Shown here: piece by piece, positions 16,933-26,095 of the stretch
Layout of the letters: each line of letters starts with the position of its first letter
Position numbering within the stretch: position 1 is the first letter of the stretch
Assembly (NCBI GenBank): GCA_016795035.1
Contig: JAEUIT010000013.1
Span: 26,231-90,230, forward strand
Source: Phycisphaerae bacterium
GTDB taxonomy: Bacteria; Planctomycetota; Phycisphaerae; Phycisphaerales; SM1A02
Length of the DNA stretch: 64,000 nt
Direction of reading: 5' to 3'
Made by a program: the position numbers and the translations under genes
Notes under the pieces: generated by a model
Told to the model about the DNA's origin: nothing
Databases searched by the model: none
What the model saw: the letters and a program-made list of their open reading frames with translations, nothing else

Positions 16933-19068
16933 TCAGCACGGTCCCCACGCACCGAGGAGGATCGCGAGATCGTTCGGCCCGACGGTCGCGTCGCCGTCGA
17001 GGTCCGCGCCGGGGAATCCCCACGCGCCCAGCAGGATCGCGAGGTCGGGCGGGCCGATCGTGCCGTTGCCGTCGAGATCGCCGTTGCACTCGCAGGCATC
17101 CGGGACGCCGTTCACGTTGGCGTCGATCGCCGCACGAAAGAGCCCGGCGCACCACACGTTGGCGGCCCCACCGGCCAAGGGGGCCAAGGTCGGCGACGAC
17201 CCCGGCGTCTCCACGTCGATCGACTCCGCGTTGCCGACGACCGTGTAGGTTCTCGGCGTTCCCGGCGCGGCGCCGACCGACCGCACGAAACTCGACGTTG
17301 CAGCCGACGTCACGCCCTTCACGCCGAGGCCGACGAAGTAGCGCGTGCCCGAAGGGCCGAGCGCGAGCGGCGCGAGGCGCACGCGATCGATGCCGTAGCC
17401 GGCGGCGGGCGAGATCCCGACGATCGCGCGAAGCGTCGCATCGGACGGATCTCCGTCCTGGTCGGGATCGTCGTAGACGGCGACGAACGCAGGCTGCGTC
17501 GACGTGGGCGCGTACCAGTCGGCGTCCACGCCGCGAAGGATGCCGTCACTTTCCGACGGCACCTCGAGCGCCACGAGGAAGAGGACCGCGATCTCGGGCG
17601 CGCCGACGAGACCCCAGCCGGCGGTCCCCGGCACGGCCTCGGTGACGGCGCTCCGCACGAGCGCGGTCTCGCACGCGTCGATCTCCGCGTTGCCGTCGCA
17701 GTCGTGCGTCGCGAGGTCGCACTCGTCGGGGACAAGGTTCGCGTCGCAGTCGGGCGCCCCGAGGACCGTGACGTTCGCACCGTCCGCGATGCCGTCGCCG
17801 TCGCAATCCGCACCGATGTCGGTGACGTCCGCCACGCGCACGCCGCCGATGGCGAACGACGAGGGCCCGCGCACGAGGGAGTGCGCCCATCGGCCGTTGG
17901 CGAGCGCGACCGCGCCGCCCGCGCGGCTGTCGAGCGCGCCGAGGTCGGTCGGCGCGGCCTGCGCGAGGAGTTCCGGAATGCGGCCCGACACGCGGTAGAG
18001 CCACGCGCCGCCGTCGACGGCCGCGGTGCCAGGGTCGTCGAGCGTCGGCGAACCGATCGCGACGACGTCGCCGTCGAACGCCACGGCACCGAGCGCCTCG
18101 CCGGACTGCGTGCCGAGGATCTCGGTCTGGAACGCCCACGACGCGGCGGCCCGGTCGTAGACGAAGACCGTGCCCGCGTCGTCGCCGCCCTTGTCGGAAC
18201 CTGGAGCTGCAACGGCGAGACGATGGCCGCTCACGGCGAGCGCCGCACCGAAGCGGTCGCCGGGCGCAAGGCCGTTCGGCGTCTCGACGAAGCCCTCGAA
18301 CGATGGCGGCGTCGCGGTCGCGACGTCGAAGGCGGTCACGACGCCGGCGTCGGACGCTCCGGTGCCTGCAACGCGGAGACGCTCGCCGTCGATCGCGACG
18401 GCCGTGCCCCAGTCGCCGAGGACGACCCCGTCGATCGCAGGCGGCGCGAGCGTGATCGCGGCCCCCACGCCCGCGGAGGTGACGGGTACGAGTTGAACGG
18501 CGCCGGCGCTGCCGATCGCGAGCGTCGCGCCGTCGAACGCGAGCGCGCGCCCGAAGCGGCGGTCGGCGAGCGGCGCGGCAACGCCGAGCGCCTCGACGAA
18601 CTGCCATGAACCGCCCGAGTCGCGTCGGAACGCATGGACCACGCCTGCGTCGAGCGCATCGCGGACGGCCGCGTAGGGCTGCGCGACGAAGAGCCACTCG
18701 TCGTCGCCGACGACCGCTGCCCCGAAGGCGCCGTCGCCTCCGGCTTCCCCGAGCGGCCTTCCGAACGGCGCGAGACGCTGCACCGGCACCCAGCCTGCAA
18801 CGCCGAGATCGTCGTGCCGCGTCCAGATCTCGACCCAGCCTTCGCTCGAGGCGCCGAGCGGACCGGTCGTCACGCACCCGACCCCGATCGCGTCGCCGAC
18901 GATCGCGATGGAGCGACCGAAGGCCGAGGCCGGCAACGGGGCCGAGGCGGAGATCGTGCGGCCCAGCGCGATCGGCGACGCACCGCCCCACGGCGGTGCC
19001 GCCAAACCCGGCGCCGCGGAGATCACGGCGAGACAGGCGGCGCAAGCTGCAACGGAGACCGTACGCAC
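16933..19068 (-). CDS. Secreted FG-GAP repeat protein with C-terminal dockerin-like repeats
   Basis: The 711-residue protein begins at GTG 19068 with a signal peptide ending GLAA. Residues about 30-360 hold repeated FG-GAP/integrin-alpha-like blades, for example RFGRALAFDGATLAIGSAGA and RFGAALAVSGHRLAVAAPGS. A run of short Asp-rich calcium-type loops follows (DCDGDGIADG, DCDANLVPDE, DCDGNAEIDA). The last 55 residues contain two dockerin-like repeats, GDLDGNGTIGPPDLAILLGAWG and a second copy ending LLGAWGPC. It is probably exported and attached or assembled on the cell surface through the dockerin. The gene holds exact copies of CTGCAACGNNGAG at 17291, 18207, 18366 and 18795, with near-copies between them, making it one of the densest stretches for that word. 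Confidence 0.8.
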   Translation of the reverse strand: MRTVSVAACAACLAVISAAPGLAAPPWGGASPIALGRTISASAPLPASAFGRSIAIVGDAIGVGCVTTGPLGASSEGWVEIWTRHDDLGVAGWVPVQRLAPFGRPLGEAGGDGAFGAAVVGDDEWLFVAQPYAAVRDALDAGVVHAFRRDSGGSWQFVEALGVAAPLADRRFGRALAFDGATLAIGSAGAVQLVPVTSAGVGAAITLAPPAIDGVVLGDWGTAVAIDGERLRVAGTGASDAGVVTAFDVATATPPSFEGFVETPNGLAPGDRFGAALAVSGHRLAVAAPGSDKGGDDAGTVFVYDRAAASWAFQTEILGTQSGEALGAVAFDGDVVAIGSPTLDDPGTAAVDGGAWLYRVSGRIPELLAQAAPTDLGALDSRAGGAVALANGRWAHSLVRGPSSFAIGGVRVADVTDIGADCDGDGIADGANVTVLGAPDCDANLVPDECDLATHDCDGNAEIDACETALVRSAVTEAVPGTAGWGLVGAPEIAVLFLVALEVPSESDGILRGVDADWYAPTSTQPAFVAVYDDPDQDGDPSDATLRAIVGISPAAGYGIDRVRLAPLALGPSGTRYFVGLGVKGVTSAATSSFVRSVGAAPGTPRTYTVVGNAESIDVETPGSSPTLAPLAGGAANVWCAGLFRAAIDANVNGVPDACECNGDLDGNGTIGPPDLAILLGAWGFPGADLDGDATVGPNDLAILLGAWGPC

Positions 19069-19315
19069 GAGGCCGCGATCGTACGGAGTCGGTCGACTCG
19101 AAACCGGCGGCGCCGACGGCCGCCGCGGGCCCTGCGCGGGCCCTTTAGGGGAGGACTGAGAAAATCGGGCGTCCCGGGGGACGAGTCGCCCGCGGGCCCG
19201 ATTCCGGCCTCTGCGGGGTGGGCTGCCCCCGCCGATTTCGGCCCTCAGGCTTCCGCCCGTGGGGGCGCGTCGCCAGAATGCGGGTTTCCGCCACGTCGAT
19301 TCCCTGAGGAGACCG

Positions 19316-20380
19316 ATGCCGACCGCGCTGTTTCGTTCGCTCGTCGTTGCAGCCATTCTGGGTGCTTCACTCCATGCGCGTCATGCGTCCGCGCAATCGA
19401 TCGGCCCGGGCTTCGCCCGCTCCTACGCGATCACGAGTCTCGGCAGTCCTGGCGGCGTGCCCACGAGCCTCGGCGGGCTGCTGATTCTTCCCGGGGACAC
19501 CTCGATCCTCGCGATCGGCGGCGACGCGGGCACGACCGACGGCGCGCTCTACGTTGCCGTGGTCACGCGGAATGGCGCTGGCCACGTCGAAGGGTTCAGC
19601 GGTCGCGCGTCGTACTTCCAGAGTGCGGAGGGCGTCTCCGGCGGTATCGACGCCGGGCTCGACGTGCACGGCGACGTCGCCTTCTACGTGACGGCGCCCG
19701 ACAACCGACTTGGCCAGATTCCGTCCGACGCGGTCGGACCGACGAAGCTCATCGACCTCACGCCACTCGGCGTTGCAGCCTCGACTGGCGGCCTTCGCTT
19801 CGTGCCGAACGGACATCCCGGCGCGGGACGACTCAAGCTCACGTCGTCGACGGCGAACGTCTGGTACGACGCGTCGGTCACGCCTGACGGCAACGGCACG
19901 TTCGACGTCGCGCTCTCGTCGACCACGGTCGCGCTCGCAGGCGGCGCCGCCGGCATTGCGTATGTCCCGATCGGAAGCGCGCAGTTCCGCGCGCCGTCGG
20001 TGCTCGTCGCCGAGCGCACGGCCGGACGCATCACCGCGTACGACGTCGACACGAACGGCGATCCGATCGCGTCGAGCGCGCGCGTCTTCGTGGATGGCGT
20101 CGCCGATGTCTCAGGTCTTTCGATCGACACGGTCACGAACGACCTCCTCATCTCAATCGAAGGCGAGAGCGCGAACGTGCTTCGCGTCAGCGGTTTCGCG
20201 GCTCCGTCGCCGTCGGCGGATCTCTCCGGCGACGGTGCGGTGAATGGCGCCGACCTCGGCATCCTGCTCGGCGCGTGGGGTCCGTGCGCGGCGCGGGGCC
20301 CGTGTGCCGCCGACCTCAACGGGTCCGGCGCCGTCGACGGCGCGGATCTCGGAATCTTGCTCGGTGCGTGGACCGGTTGA
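19316..20380 (+). CDS. Secreted dockerin-terminated protein, unknown central domain
   Basis: The 354-residue protein starts at ATG 19316, with GAGGAG seven bases upstream, and has a signal peptide ending HASAQ. The central 270 residues are beta-rich and have repeat-like strands (GGDAGTTDGALYVAVVTR, GRITAYDVDTNGDPI) suggestive of a propeller, but no named family is evident. The C-terminus carries two dockerin-like repeats, each with a DxxGxGxVxGADLGILLGAW pattern, separated by a Cys-bearing linker. It is followed 121 bases later by the GH81 gene on the same strand. The pair may act on, or be displayed with, the same surface structure. Confidence 0.7.
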   Translation: MPTALFRSLVVAAILGASLHARHASAQSIGPGFARSYAITSLGSPGGVPTSLGGLLILPGDTSILAIGGDAGTTDGALYVAVVTRNGAGHVEGFSGRASYFQSAEGVSGGIDAGLDVHGDVAFYVTAPDNRLGQIPSDAVGPTKLIDLTPLGVAASTGGLRFVPNGHPGAGRLKLTSSTANVWYDASVTPDGNGTFDVALSSTTVALAGGAAGIAYVPIGSAQFRAPSVLVAERTAGRITAYDVDTNGDPIASSARVFVDGVADVSGLSIDTVTNDLLISIEGESANVLRVSGFAAPSPSADLSGDGAVNGADLGILLGAWGPCAARGPCAADLNGSGAVDGADLGILLGAWTG

Positions 20381-20500
20381 TCTCATTCATTTCACTGAAT
20401 TCGACGCGGCGCTCTTCGCGCTGCGTCGGTATCTTCGCGTTGCGGTTTCCCTCCGTCCGGACCGTTTCCCTTCACACTATTGCTTAGGAGAGGTTGCGAG

Positions 20501-23326
20501 ATGTCATTGCATCGTGCGCCTGCGCGCACTCTCACCGCGTCGTTCTGTCTGGTGACCCTGACGCTGGCCGCGTCGGGTCACGCCCGCGATTTCACGTGCG
20601 ATCCGCCAGCGTGGCAAAGCGCCTGCAATCCCAGCGGCACGCCGAGCATCACCACCACGTTGCCCGGCGGACAGAGCGGCACCGTGTCGCCCGGCCCGAC
20701 GCCTCCCGGAATTCCGGTGACGGCGCCGTATCCGATCGGCGACTGGTGGTTCTCGCAGATCTTCAAATATGCGCCGGCCCAGGATCCGAACGGTGCACCC
20801 GTGCATCTGCCGTCGGGCGCCGTCGTCAACCCGCTCCCCTTCAACATCAAGCCGTGGGCGTATGGCGTCGAGCTCGTGCAGCCGTATCCCGAGGCGCGCG
20901 ACAACACCGACGCCTGCGCCACCGATCCGCCACAGAAGGGCCAGCCCGTCATCCCCTGCCCCGGGTTCCAGGCGGAGCAGCCGCCGGTCTTCAAGCCGGA
21001 GGTGACCGTTGGTCTCGCCGACACCGGCGGCGGCTCATTTGCGTATCCCGCCGACCCGCTCGTGCGCGTGAACGGCTTCAGCACGTGGAGCAACACGTTC
21101 GAGATGTACGACGCCTCGAACGGCCAGAACGACAAGACGATCGTCACCACCGCCGCGCGCGGTTCGCCGTTCGTGTGGGTCGAGTATCCGCTCACCACAG
21201 CGTCGGGTTCGCATCCCGTGCCCACGGCCCAGTTCGTCGATGCGTCCGATCAGATCTTTGGACAGCCGACGTCGTCGCCTTATCAAGTTTGGACGAACGC
21301 CAGCAACTTCGCGACCTCGGTGAACGACAAGACCGGTTCGACGCAAGGCGCCGCGACGTTGCCGAACGTCGCCGTCGCTTCGGTCAATGGACGCGCCTAC
21401 GCGATCATCGGACCCGACAACTCCTATTGGAGGTGGCAGAACTTCCAGGACGAGAACGTGGTCCATGACACGGTCCTCTTCTACAACGAAGGACTTGGCG
21501 CGACGGACAAGCGCTTCGTCATCGTTGCAGCTCTGCCGGCAAACGTCGACGCGCTGATCGCCGCCAACCAGTGGACGCGCCTCGACGCCGTGCAGTTCAT
21601 GCTCGCCCACGCGCACTACCGGCCGTCGAACGAGACGAGCCGTACGGCGACGCGCCTCACCTGCGCGTACAACACGGGCGGCGGCGACGGCAACGTCACC
21701 GGCACCTTCGCGTTCGAGACGCTCGTCGACATTCGCACCGGACAAGCCGCGCCGCCCACGCAAGACACGCTCTTCTGCCTCTTCCCGCATCAGAAGGCCC
21801 ACCTCGCATCGACGGGCGTCCTCGACGCCGTCGGTCGCGCGGCAACCTATTCGAGCGTGAAGGGCTACGCACGTCCTGGCATCGAGCCGCGCGGCGGCTT
21901 CACGCAGCTTCCGCCGCCGGAAGACGCGGGACAGATGTATCTCGGCAAGGGCCGCTCGTTCCAGATTGCCTATACGTTGCCGGCCGTGCCGCCGGTGATT
22001 CCGCCCGCGAGCGCCTTCACCGGCGACCTCGCGAAGCTGAATCTCTATCTTGACAACGACTTCAGCAAGTACGGGCTGCCTCTCGGCATTGACACGTACA
22101 ACTGGGGCAAGCACATGGCGCGCGCCGCCAACAATGTGCTCATCGCCAACGAGTTCAACCATGCGTCGGCGTCGTGCTGGAAGGACAACCTCTGCAGCGC
22201 GCTCTCCGGCTGGTTCACGGCGAACGCGCCGGGCGGCGGGCTCAAGCCGATTCCGAGCTCGGTGCAAGAAGGCCCGGGACTCTTCTGGTACGACCAGACG
22301 TGGGGCACGATGATCGGCTTCCCCGCTGGCTTCGGCAGCAACGCGTTCCTGAACGACCACCACTTCCACTACGGCTACTTCCTGCGCGCCGCCGGCGTGC
22401 TCGCGAGCGTCGATCCCGCGTGGCGCGACACGTACAAGGACTTCGTCAATCTCCTCGCGCGTGACCTCGCCGCGGACTACAACGATTCGCAGACCGTGGG
22501 CGGCGTTCCGACCTCGTTCGCCGCGTTCAACTACTTTGATCCGTACGCCGGGCACGGCAACGCCGCCGGCGGCCAACAGTACTCGGCAGGCATCAATCAG
22601 GAATCGAGCTCGGAAGCGGTCAACGCGTGGTACGGGCTTCTTCTCTGGGCGACCGAGATCCAGGACACGAACATGGCCGCGCGTGCCGCGTTCATGTACT
22701 GCTCGGAGACCGACACGGCTCGTCGCTACTGGTTCCAGGAGAACTCGCAGGTCGACGGCACGAACCCCGTGACGCACGGCACGCTCGCGAACGTGTACGA
22801 CACGATCTGCCAGTACGCGGGCTTCAGCCGCGGGCATAAGTATCTCCACATCATCAACTGGCTCCCCTTCGGCGGCGGCGCGGAGTATCTCGCCGCGAAC
22901 AAGCCGTACGCAGAGATCAACTATCAGCGTCTCGTCACCGACTACGGATTCGACGGCACCAACTGGGGCGTGCCGTACGCCGATCTCATCTGGATGTATC
23001 GCGCGATCACGAATCCGACCGAAGCGCAGCAGCAGTTCGCGGCGGTCATCGGCGACGGCAACGGCAACGAGTTCGACTGCGACAGCGGCAACACGCTCGC
23101 CATGACCTATCTTTGGATCCACACGCCGCACGGCGACGTCGGCGATCCGAAGGAGGTCTTCGGCGATCTCGATCATGACGGCGACGTCGACGGCGCCGAC
23201 CTCGGCATCCTGCTCGGCGCGTGGGGCCCGTGCCCGCGACGCGGCGCGTGCGAGGCGGACTTCGACTCCTCCGGCGTGGTCGACGGCGCGGACCTCGGCG
23301 CGATCCTCGGCGCCTGGACGAGCTGA
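20501..23326 (+). CDS. GH81 endo-beta-1,3-glucanase with dockerin-like repeats
   Basis: The 941-residue protein has a signal peptide and the GH81 fold signature. NDHHFHYGYFLRAA near residue 618 carries the family's catalytic Asp, and INQESSSEAVNAWYG near residue 701 carries the catalytic Glu pair. Other GH81 blocks include YNWGKHMARAANNVLIANEF and LFWYDQTWGTMIGFP. The enzyme should hydrolyse laminarin, curdlan or similar beta-1,3-glucans outside the cytoplasm. The C-terminal 60 residues hold two dockerin-like repeats ending LLGAWGPC and LGAWTS. ATG 20501 was chosen because TAGGAGAGG ends about eight bases upstream; an upstream TTG at 20480 would overlap that site. The gene holds no exact copy of the 13-base word and only one near-copy. 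Confidence 0.9.
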   Translation: MSLHRAPARTLTASFCLVTLTLAASGHARDFTCDPPAWQSACNPSGTPSITTTLPGGQSGTVSPGPTPPGIPVTAPYPIGDWWFSQIFKYAPAQDPNGAPVHLPSGAVVNPLPFNIKPWAYGVELVQPYPEARDNTDACATDPPQKGQPVIPCPGFQAEQPPVFKPEVTVGLADTGGGSFAYPADPLVRVNGFSTWSNTFEMYDASNGQNDKTIVTTAARGSPFVWVEYPLTTASGSHPVPTAQFVDASDQIFGQPTSSPYQVWTNASNFATSVNDKTGSTQGAATLPNVAVASVNGRAYAIIGPDNSYWRWQNFQDENVVHDTVLFYNEGLGATDKRFVIVAALPANVDALIAANQWTRLDAVQFMLAHAHYRPSNETSRTATRLTCAYNTGGGDGNVTGTFAFETLVDIRTGQAAPPTQDTLFCLFPHQKAHLASTGVLDAVGRAATYSSVKGYARPGIEPRGGFTQLPPPEDAGQMYLGKGRSFQIAYTLPAVPPVIPPASAFTGDLAKLNLYLDNDFSKYGLPLGIDTYNWGKHMARAANNVLIANEFNHASASCWKDNLCSALSGWFTANAPGGGLKPIPSSVQEGPGLFWYDQTWGTMIGFPAGFGSNAFLNDHHFHYGYFLRAAGVLASVDPAWRDTYKDFVNLLARDLAADYNDSQTVGGVPTSFAAFNYFDPYAGHGNAAGGQQYSAGINQESSSEAVNAWYGLLLWATEIQDTNMAARAAFMYCSETDTARRYWFQENSQVDGTNPVTHGTLANVYDTICQYAGFSRGHKYLHIINWLPFGGGAEYLAANKPYAEINYQRLVTDYGFDGTNWGVPYADLIWMYRAITNPTEAQQQFAAVIGDGNGNEFDCDSGNTLAMTYLWIHTPHGDVGDPKEVFGDLDHDGDVDGADLGILLGAWGPCPRRGACEADFDSSGVVDGADLGAILGAWTS

Positions 23327-23464
23327 AACGACGAGTGACGATTGCAACGCGCGCCGGCCACTCCGATTCGTCGGGTGGCCGGCGCGCTGTCGTTCGCGGC
23401 ACGCATCACGCGCGGTCCTCGCGACGGGTACAGTCTGCGGCTCGGCTCCCGAGATCGATCCGCG

Positions 23465-24934
23465 ATGACTTCGTTCCCGACCTCCACGTTTCAGCGCGCC
23501 GCGACGGCCTTCAACGGCGGCGACATACGCACCGCGGAATCGCTCTGCCAGGAGCTCCTGAAGACGGCCTCGAAGACGCCGCAGGTGTGGGTGCTCCTGA
23601 GCCGCATCCGCACGCGGCAAGCGCGCTGGCCCGAAGCCGAGGAGGCGCTTCGCACGGCCCAGCGGCTCGCCCCGCGCGATCCCGAGGTGCTCTTCTCGCT
23701 CGCGATCCTCCGCATTCGCCAAGGCCGCGTCGCCGAGGCGATCCCGCTCCTCGAGACGGCACGCTCGATCGCACCGAGCCACGTGGGCATCCGCTGCGCG
23801 CTCGCGAGCTCGTTCGTCGACCTCGGTGAACCGAAGAAGGCGCTCGCCGCGATCGGCACGCCGACCTCCGCCGACACGCACTTCGCCGCCGCGCTCGCGC
23901 ACGTCGCCTTGCGCGACGACGCTGCCGCGGAACCGTCGCTCAAGGCGGTCATCGCCTCGGGGCAGAACGCCGCGGCGACCTACCAGGCCCATCAGCACCT
24001 CGGCCAGATCCTCGAGCGCCGCGGCGATTACGCGGGCGCGTTCGCGTCGTTCAAGGGCGCCCGCGCGGTCGTGCCGCTCCGCTACGACATCTCCGCGTTG
24101 CACGACGAAGTCCGACGCCTGATGGACGTCTTCTCCGACGCGCGCGTCGCATCGCTCGCGCGGGGCACGAGCGAATCACGGCGCCCGGTCTTCATCGCCG
24201 GCATGCCGCGCTCGGGCACGACGCTCCTCGAGAAGATGATCGCGTCGCACGCGAAGGGCGCCGGCGCCGGCGAGACCGACGCGCTCCGTCGCCAGGTCGA
24301 CGCGTGGATGACCGCCGCCCCGCCGACGCCGCGATGGCCCGAGACGATCGCCGCCCTCGGCCCCGCGCAGCTCGACGCGACCGCGCAGGCGTACCTCACG
24401 CAGACCGAGGTCTTCGCGGGACCCGGCATCGAGCGGATCGCCGACAAGCACCTGCGCAACTGGCTGTTCGTCGGCCTGATCGCGCTCGCATTCCCGAAGG
24501 CGACGATCGTGCACATCCGCCGCGACCCCTTCGACACCGGCATCAGTTGCTTCGAGCGGCTCCATCCGCAGTCGCTTCCGTGGTCCGCCTCGATCGTGCA
24601 TATCGGCGAAGCGCTCGCCCTGAACGAACGGCTCATGGCCCACTGGCATCGCGTCTTCCCCGGACGGATTCTCGAGGTCCGCTACGAGGAGCTCGCGCGC
24701 GAGCCGGCGCGCGTCCTTCCGCCGGTGATCGAGGCGCTCGGCCTTCCGTGGGACGACGCGTGCCTCCGTCAGCACGAGCGGAAGTCGCGCCCCGGCGCGC
24801 AGGAGCCGCCGCCGACCTTCTCGGCCGACCAGGTGAAGCGACCCGTGTACGACTCCTCGATCGGCCGCGCCGAGCGCTTCGGCGCCCTCCTCGATCCGAT
24901 GCGCGAGGCCTATGCGCGGGTCGCGAAGGGATGA
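23465..24934 (+). CDS. TPR-linked sulfotransferase
   Basis: The 489-residue protein has an N-terminal TPR array (about residues 1-220; AESLCQELLKTASKTPQVWVLLSRI and following) joined to a PAPS-dependent sulfotransferase domain. The 5'-phosphosulfate loop reads PVFIAGMPRSGTTLLEKMI near residue 240. The 3'-phosphate-binding segment reads IVHIRRDPFDTGISCFERL near residue 350. Such TPR-sulfotransferases are common in planctomycetes and related marine bacteria; acceptors include carbohydrates and peptides. ATG 23465 is preferred because the TPR helices begin right after it. The stop overlaps the ATG of the next gene (ATGA), indicating coupling. No membrane anchor is visible, so it is probably cytoplasmic. 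Confidence 0.85.
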   Translation: MTSFPTSTFQRAATAFNGGDIRTAESLCQELLKTASKTPQVWVLLSRIRTRQARWPEAEEALRTAQRLAPRDPEVLFSLAILRIRQGRVAEAIPLLETARSIAPSHVGIRCALASSFVDLGEPKKALAAIGTPTSADTHFAAALAHVALRDDAAAEPSLKAVIASGQNAAATYQAHQHLGQILERRGDYAGAFASFKGARAVVPLRYDISALHDEVRRLMDVFSDARVASLARGTSESRRPVFIAGMPRSGTTLLEKMIASHAKGAGAGETDALRRQVDAWMTAAPPTPRWPETIAALGPAQLDATAQAYLTQTEVFAGPGIERIADKHLRNWLFVGLIALAFPKATIVHIRRDPFDTGISCFERLHPQSLPWSASIVHIGEALALNERLMAHWHRVFPGRILEVRYEELAREPARVLPPVIEALGLPWDDACLRQHERKSRPGAQEPPPTFSADQVKRPVYDSSIGRAERFGALLDPMREAYARVAKG

Positions 24935-26001
24935 GTGCGACGGCTGCAACGCGGAGTGCCGCGGCGACGACGGGCTCGCTCCTCGGCGCCGCCGTCGGCG
25001 ACGCCGTCGGACTGCCGTATGAGGGACTCACGCCGGCGCGCGCGGCCGCGCTTCTCGGCGAGCCGGATCGCCTGCGGCTTGTGTGGGGCCGTGGCATGGT
25101 GTCCGACGACTGTGAGCACGCGTGCCTGACCGCGGCCGCGCTTGCCCGTTCTGGCGGCGATGTCGATCGCTTCACGCGCGAACTCGGCCGGCAACTCCGC
25201 TGGTGGTTCGCCGCGCTCCCCGCCGGCGTCGGGCTCGCGACGGCACGCGCGTGCCTCAAGCTCTGGCTCGGCGCGTCGCCGCACACGAGCGGCGTGCACT
25301 CGGCGGGCAACGGAGCGGCGATGCGGGCCGCGATCCTCGGCGCGACGATCACCGACCGCGACCGACTCGCTCGCCTTGTCGACGCCTCGAGCCGCACGAC
25401 GCACCGCGACGAGCGTGCGCTCGACGGCGCGCTCGTCGTTGCAGCCGCCGCGCGCCTTGCGGCCTCCGGCGCCTTGGACGCCAGCGAGCTCGCTCGCGAC
25501 CTCGCCGAGTACCGGCGTCCTCAAGATGACGCCTTCGCACGCCTGCTCGACGACGCCTTCCGTAGCGTGGAGGCACACGAACCGACGCTCGCCTTCGCGG
25601 CGCGGCACGGCATGGCGCGCGGCGTCTCAGGGTTCATCGTGCACACAGTGCCCGTGGCCGTGCACGCCGCGCTCTCGCATCCGCGCGACGTCCGCAACGC
25701 GGTGATGGCGTGCGTCCGTTGCGGCGGCGACACCGACTCGACCGCGGCGATCGCCGGCGGAATCGTCGGCGCCCAGTCCGGTCCCGACGGCGTTCCGGAC
25801 GACTGGCTCGCCGCCCTCTGGACCGCCCCGCGCAGCCTGGCATGGATGCGGGCGCTCGCTGCCGCCGCCACGGAGGCGGCCCGAAACGCCGAGCCGGAGC
25901 CCGTTCCGAGCTTCGCCTGGCCCTTGGTCCCGCTCCGAAACGCCGCGTTCCTCGGCGTCGTGGTGCTCCACGGCCTCCGCCGACTCCTCCCCCCGTACTG
26001 A
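24931..26001 (+). CDS. ADP-ribosylglycohydrolase (DraG family)
   Basis: The 356-residue protein matches the DraG/ARH fold. GSLLGAAVGDAVGLPYEG near the N-terminus, SDDCEHACLTAAAL near residue 55, HSAGNGAAMRAAILG near 125 and CVRCGGDTDSTAAIAGGIVGA near 270 correspond to the four metal-binding blocks. The first metal block reads SDDCE where many family members have SDDTE. The enzyme would remove ADP-ribose from proteins or small molecules in the cytoplasm. ATG 24931 overlaps the preceding sulfotransferase stop. Directly downstream lie a dead-Nudix regulator, an SPFH protein and an NAD-kinase-like protein, which gives this stretch an NAD/ADP-ribose theme. An exact CTGCAACGNNGAG copy sits at codon 5. 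Confidence 0.85.
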   Translation: MSATAATRSAAATTGSLLGAAVGDAVGLPYEGLTPARAAALLGEPDRLRLVWGRGMVSDDCEHACLTAAALARSGGDVDRFTRELGRQLRWWFAALPAGVGLATARACLKLWLGASPHTSGVHSAGNGAAMRAAILGATITDRDRLARLVDASSRTTHRDERALDGALVVAAAARLAASGALDASELARDLAEYRRPQDDAFARLLDDAFRSVEAHEPTLAFAARHGMARGVSGFIVHTVPVAVHAALSHPRDVRNAVMACVRCGGDTDSTAAIAGGIVGAQSGPDGVPDDWLAALWTAPRSLAWMRALAAAATEAARNAEPEPVPSFAWPLVPLRNAAFLGVVVLHGLRRLLPPY

Positions 26002-26055
26002 ACGGCCAAACGGCGGTAGCGGCGTCTTTCGCTCCCGTGCCCATCGACCACTTGC

Positions 26056-26093
26056 CTTCGATGCACTTTGCATATATGCTTTATGCATCGAAG
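26056..26093. promoter_or_regulatory. Nested palindromes, probable operator of the Nudix-type regulator
   Basis: Ten-base inverted repeats CTTCGATGCA (26056-26065) and TGCATCGAAG (26084-26093) flank a perfect ten-base palindrome, GCATATATGC (26070-26079). The element ends three bases before the regulator's ATG and is strikingly AT-rich for this genome. The position suggests autoregulation by the encoded protein; the TATAT core could also contain the -10 box. Confidence 0.6.
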
Positions 26094-26095
26094 CC

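Noticed and set aside
21035..24103. Long open frame on the minus strand opposite the GH81 and sulfotransferase genes
   Set aside because: It is Arg/Asp-rich low complexity, typical of antisense frames in GC-rich genes, and the plus strand has clear GH81 and sulfotransferase motifs.
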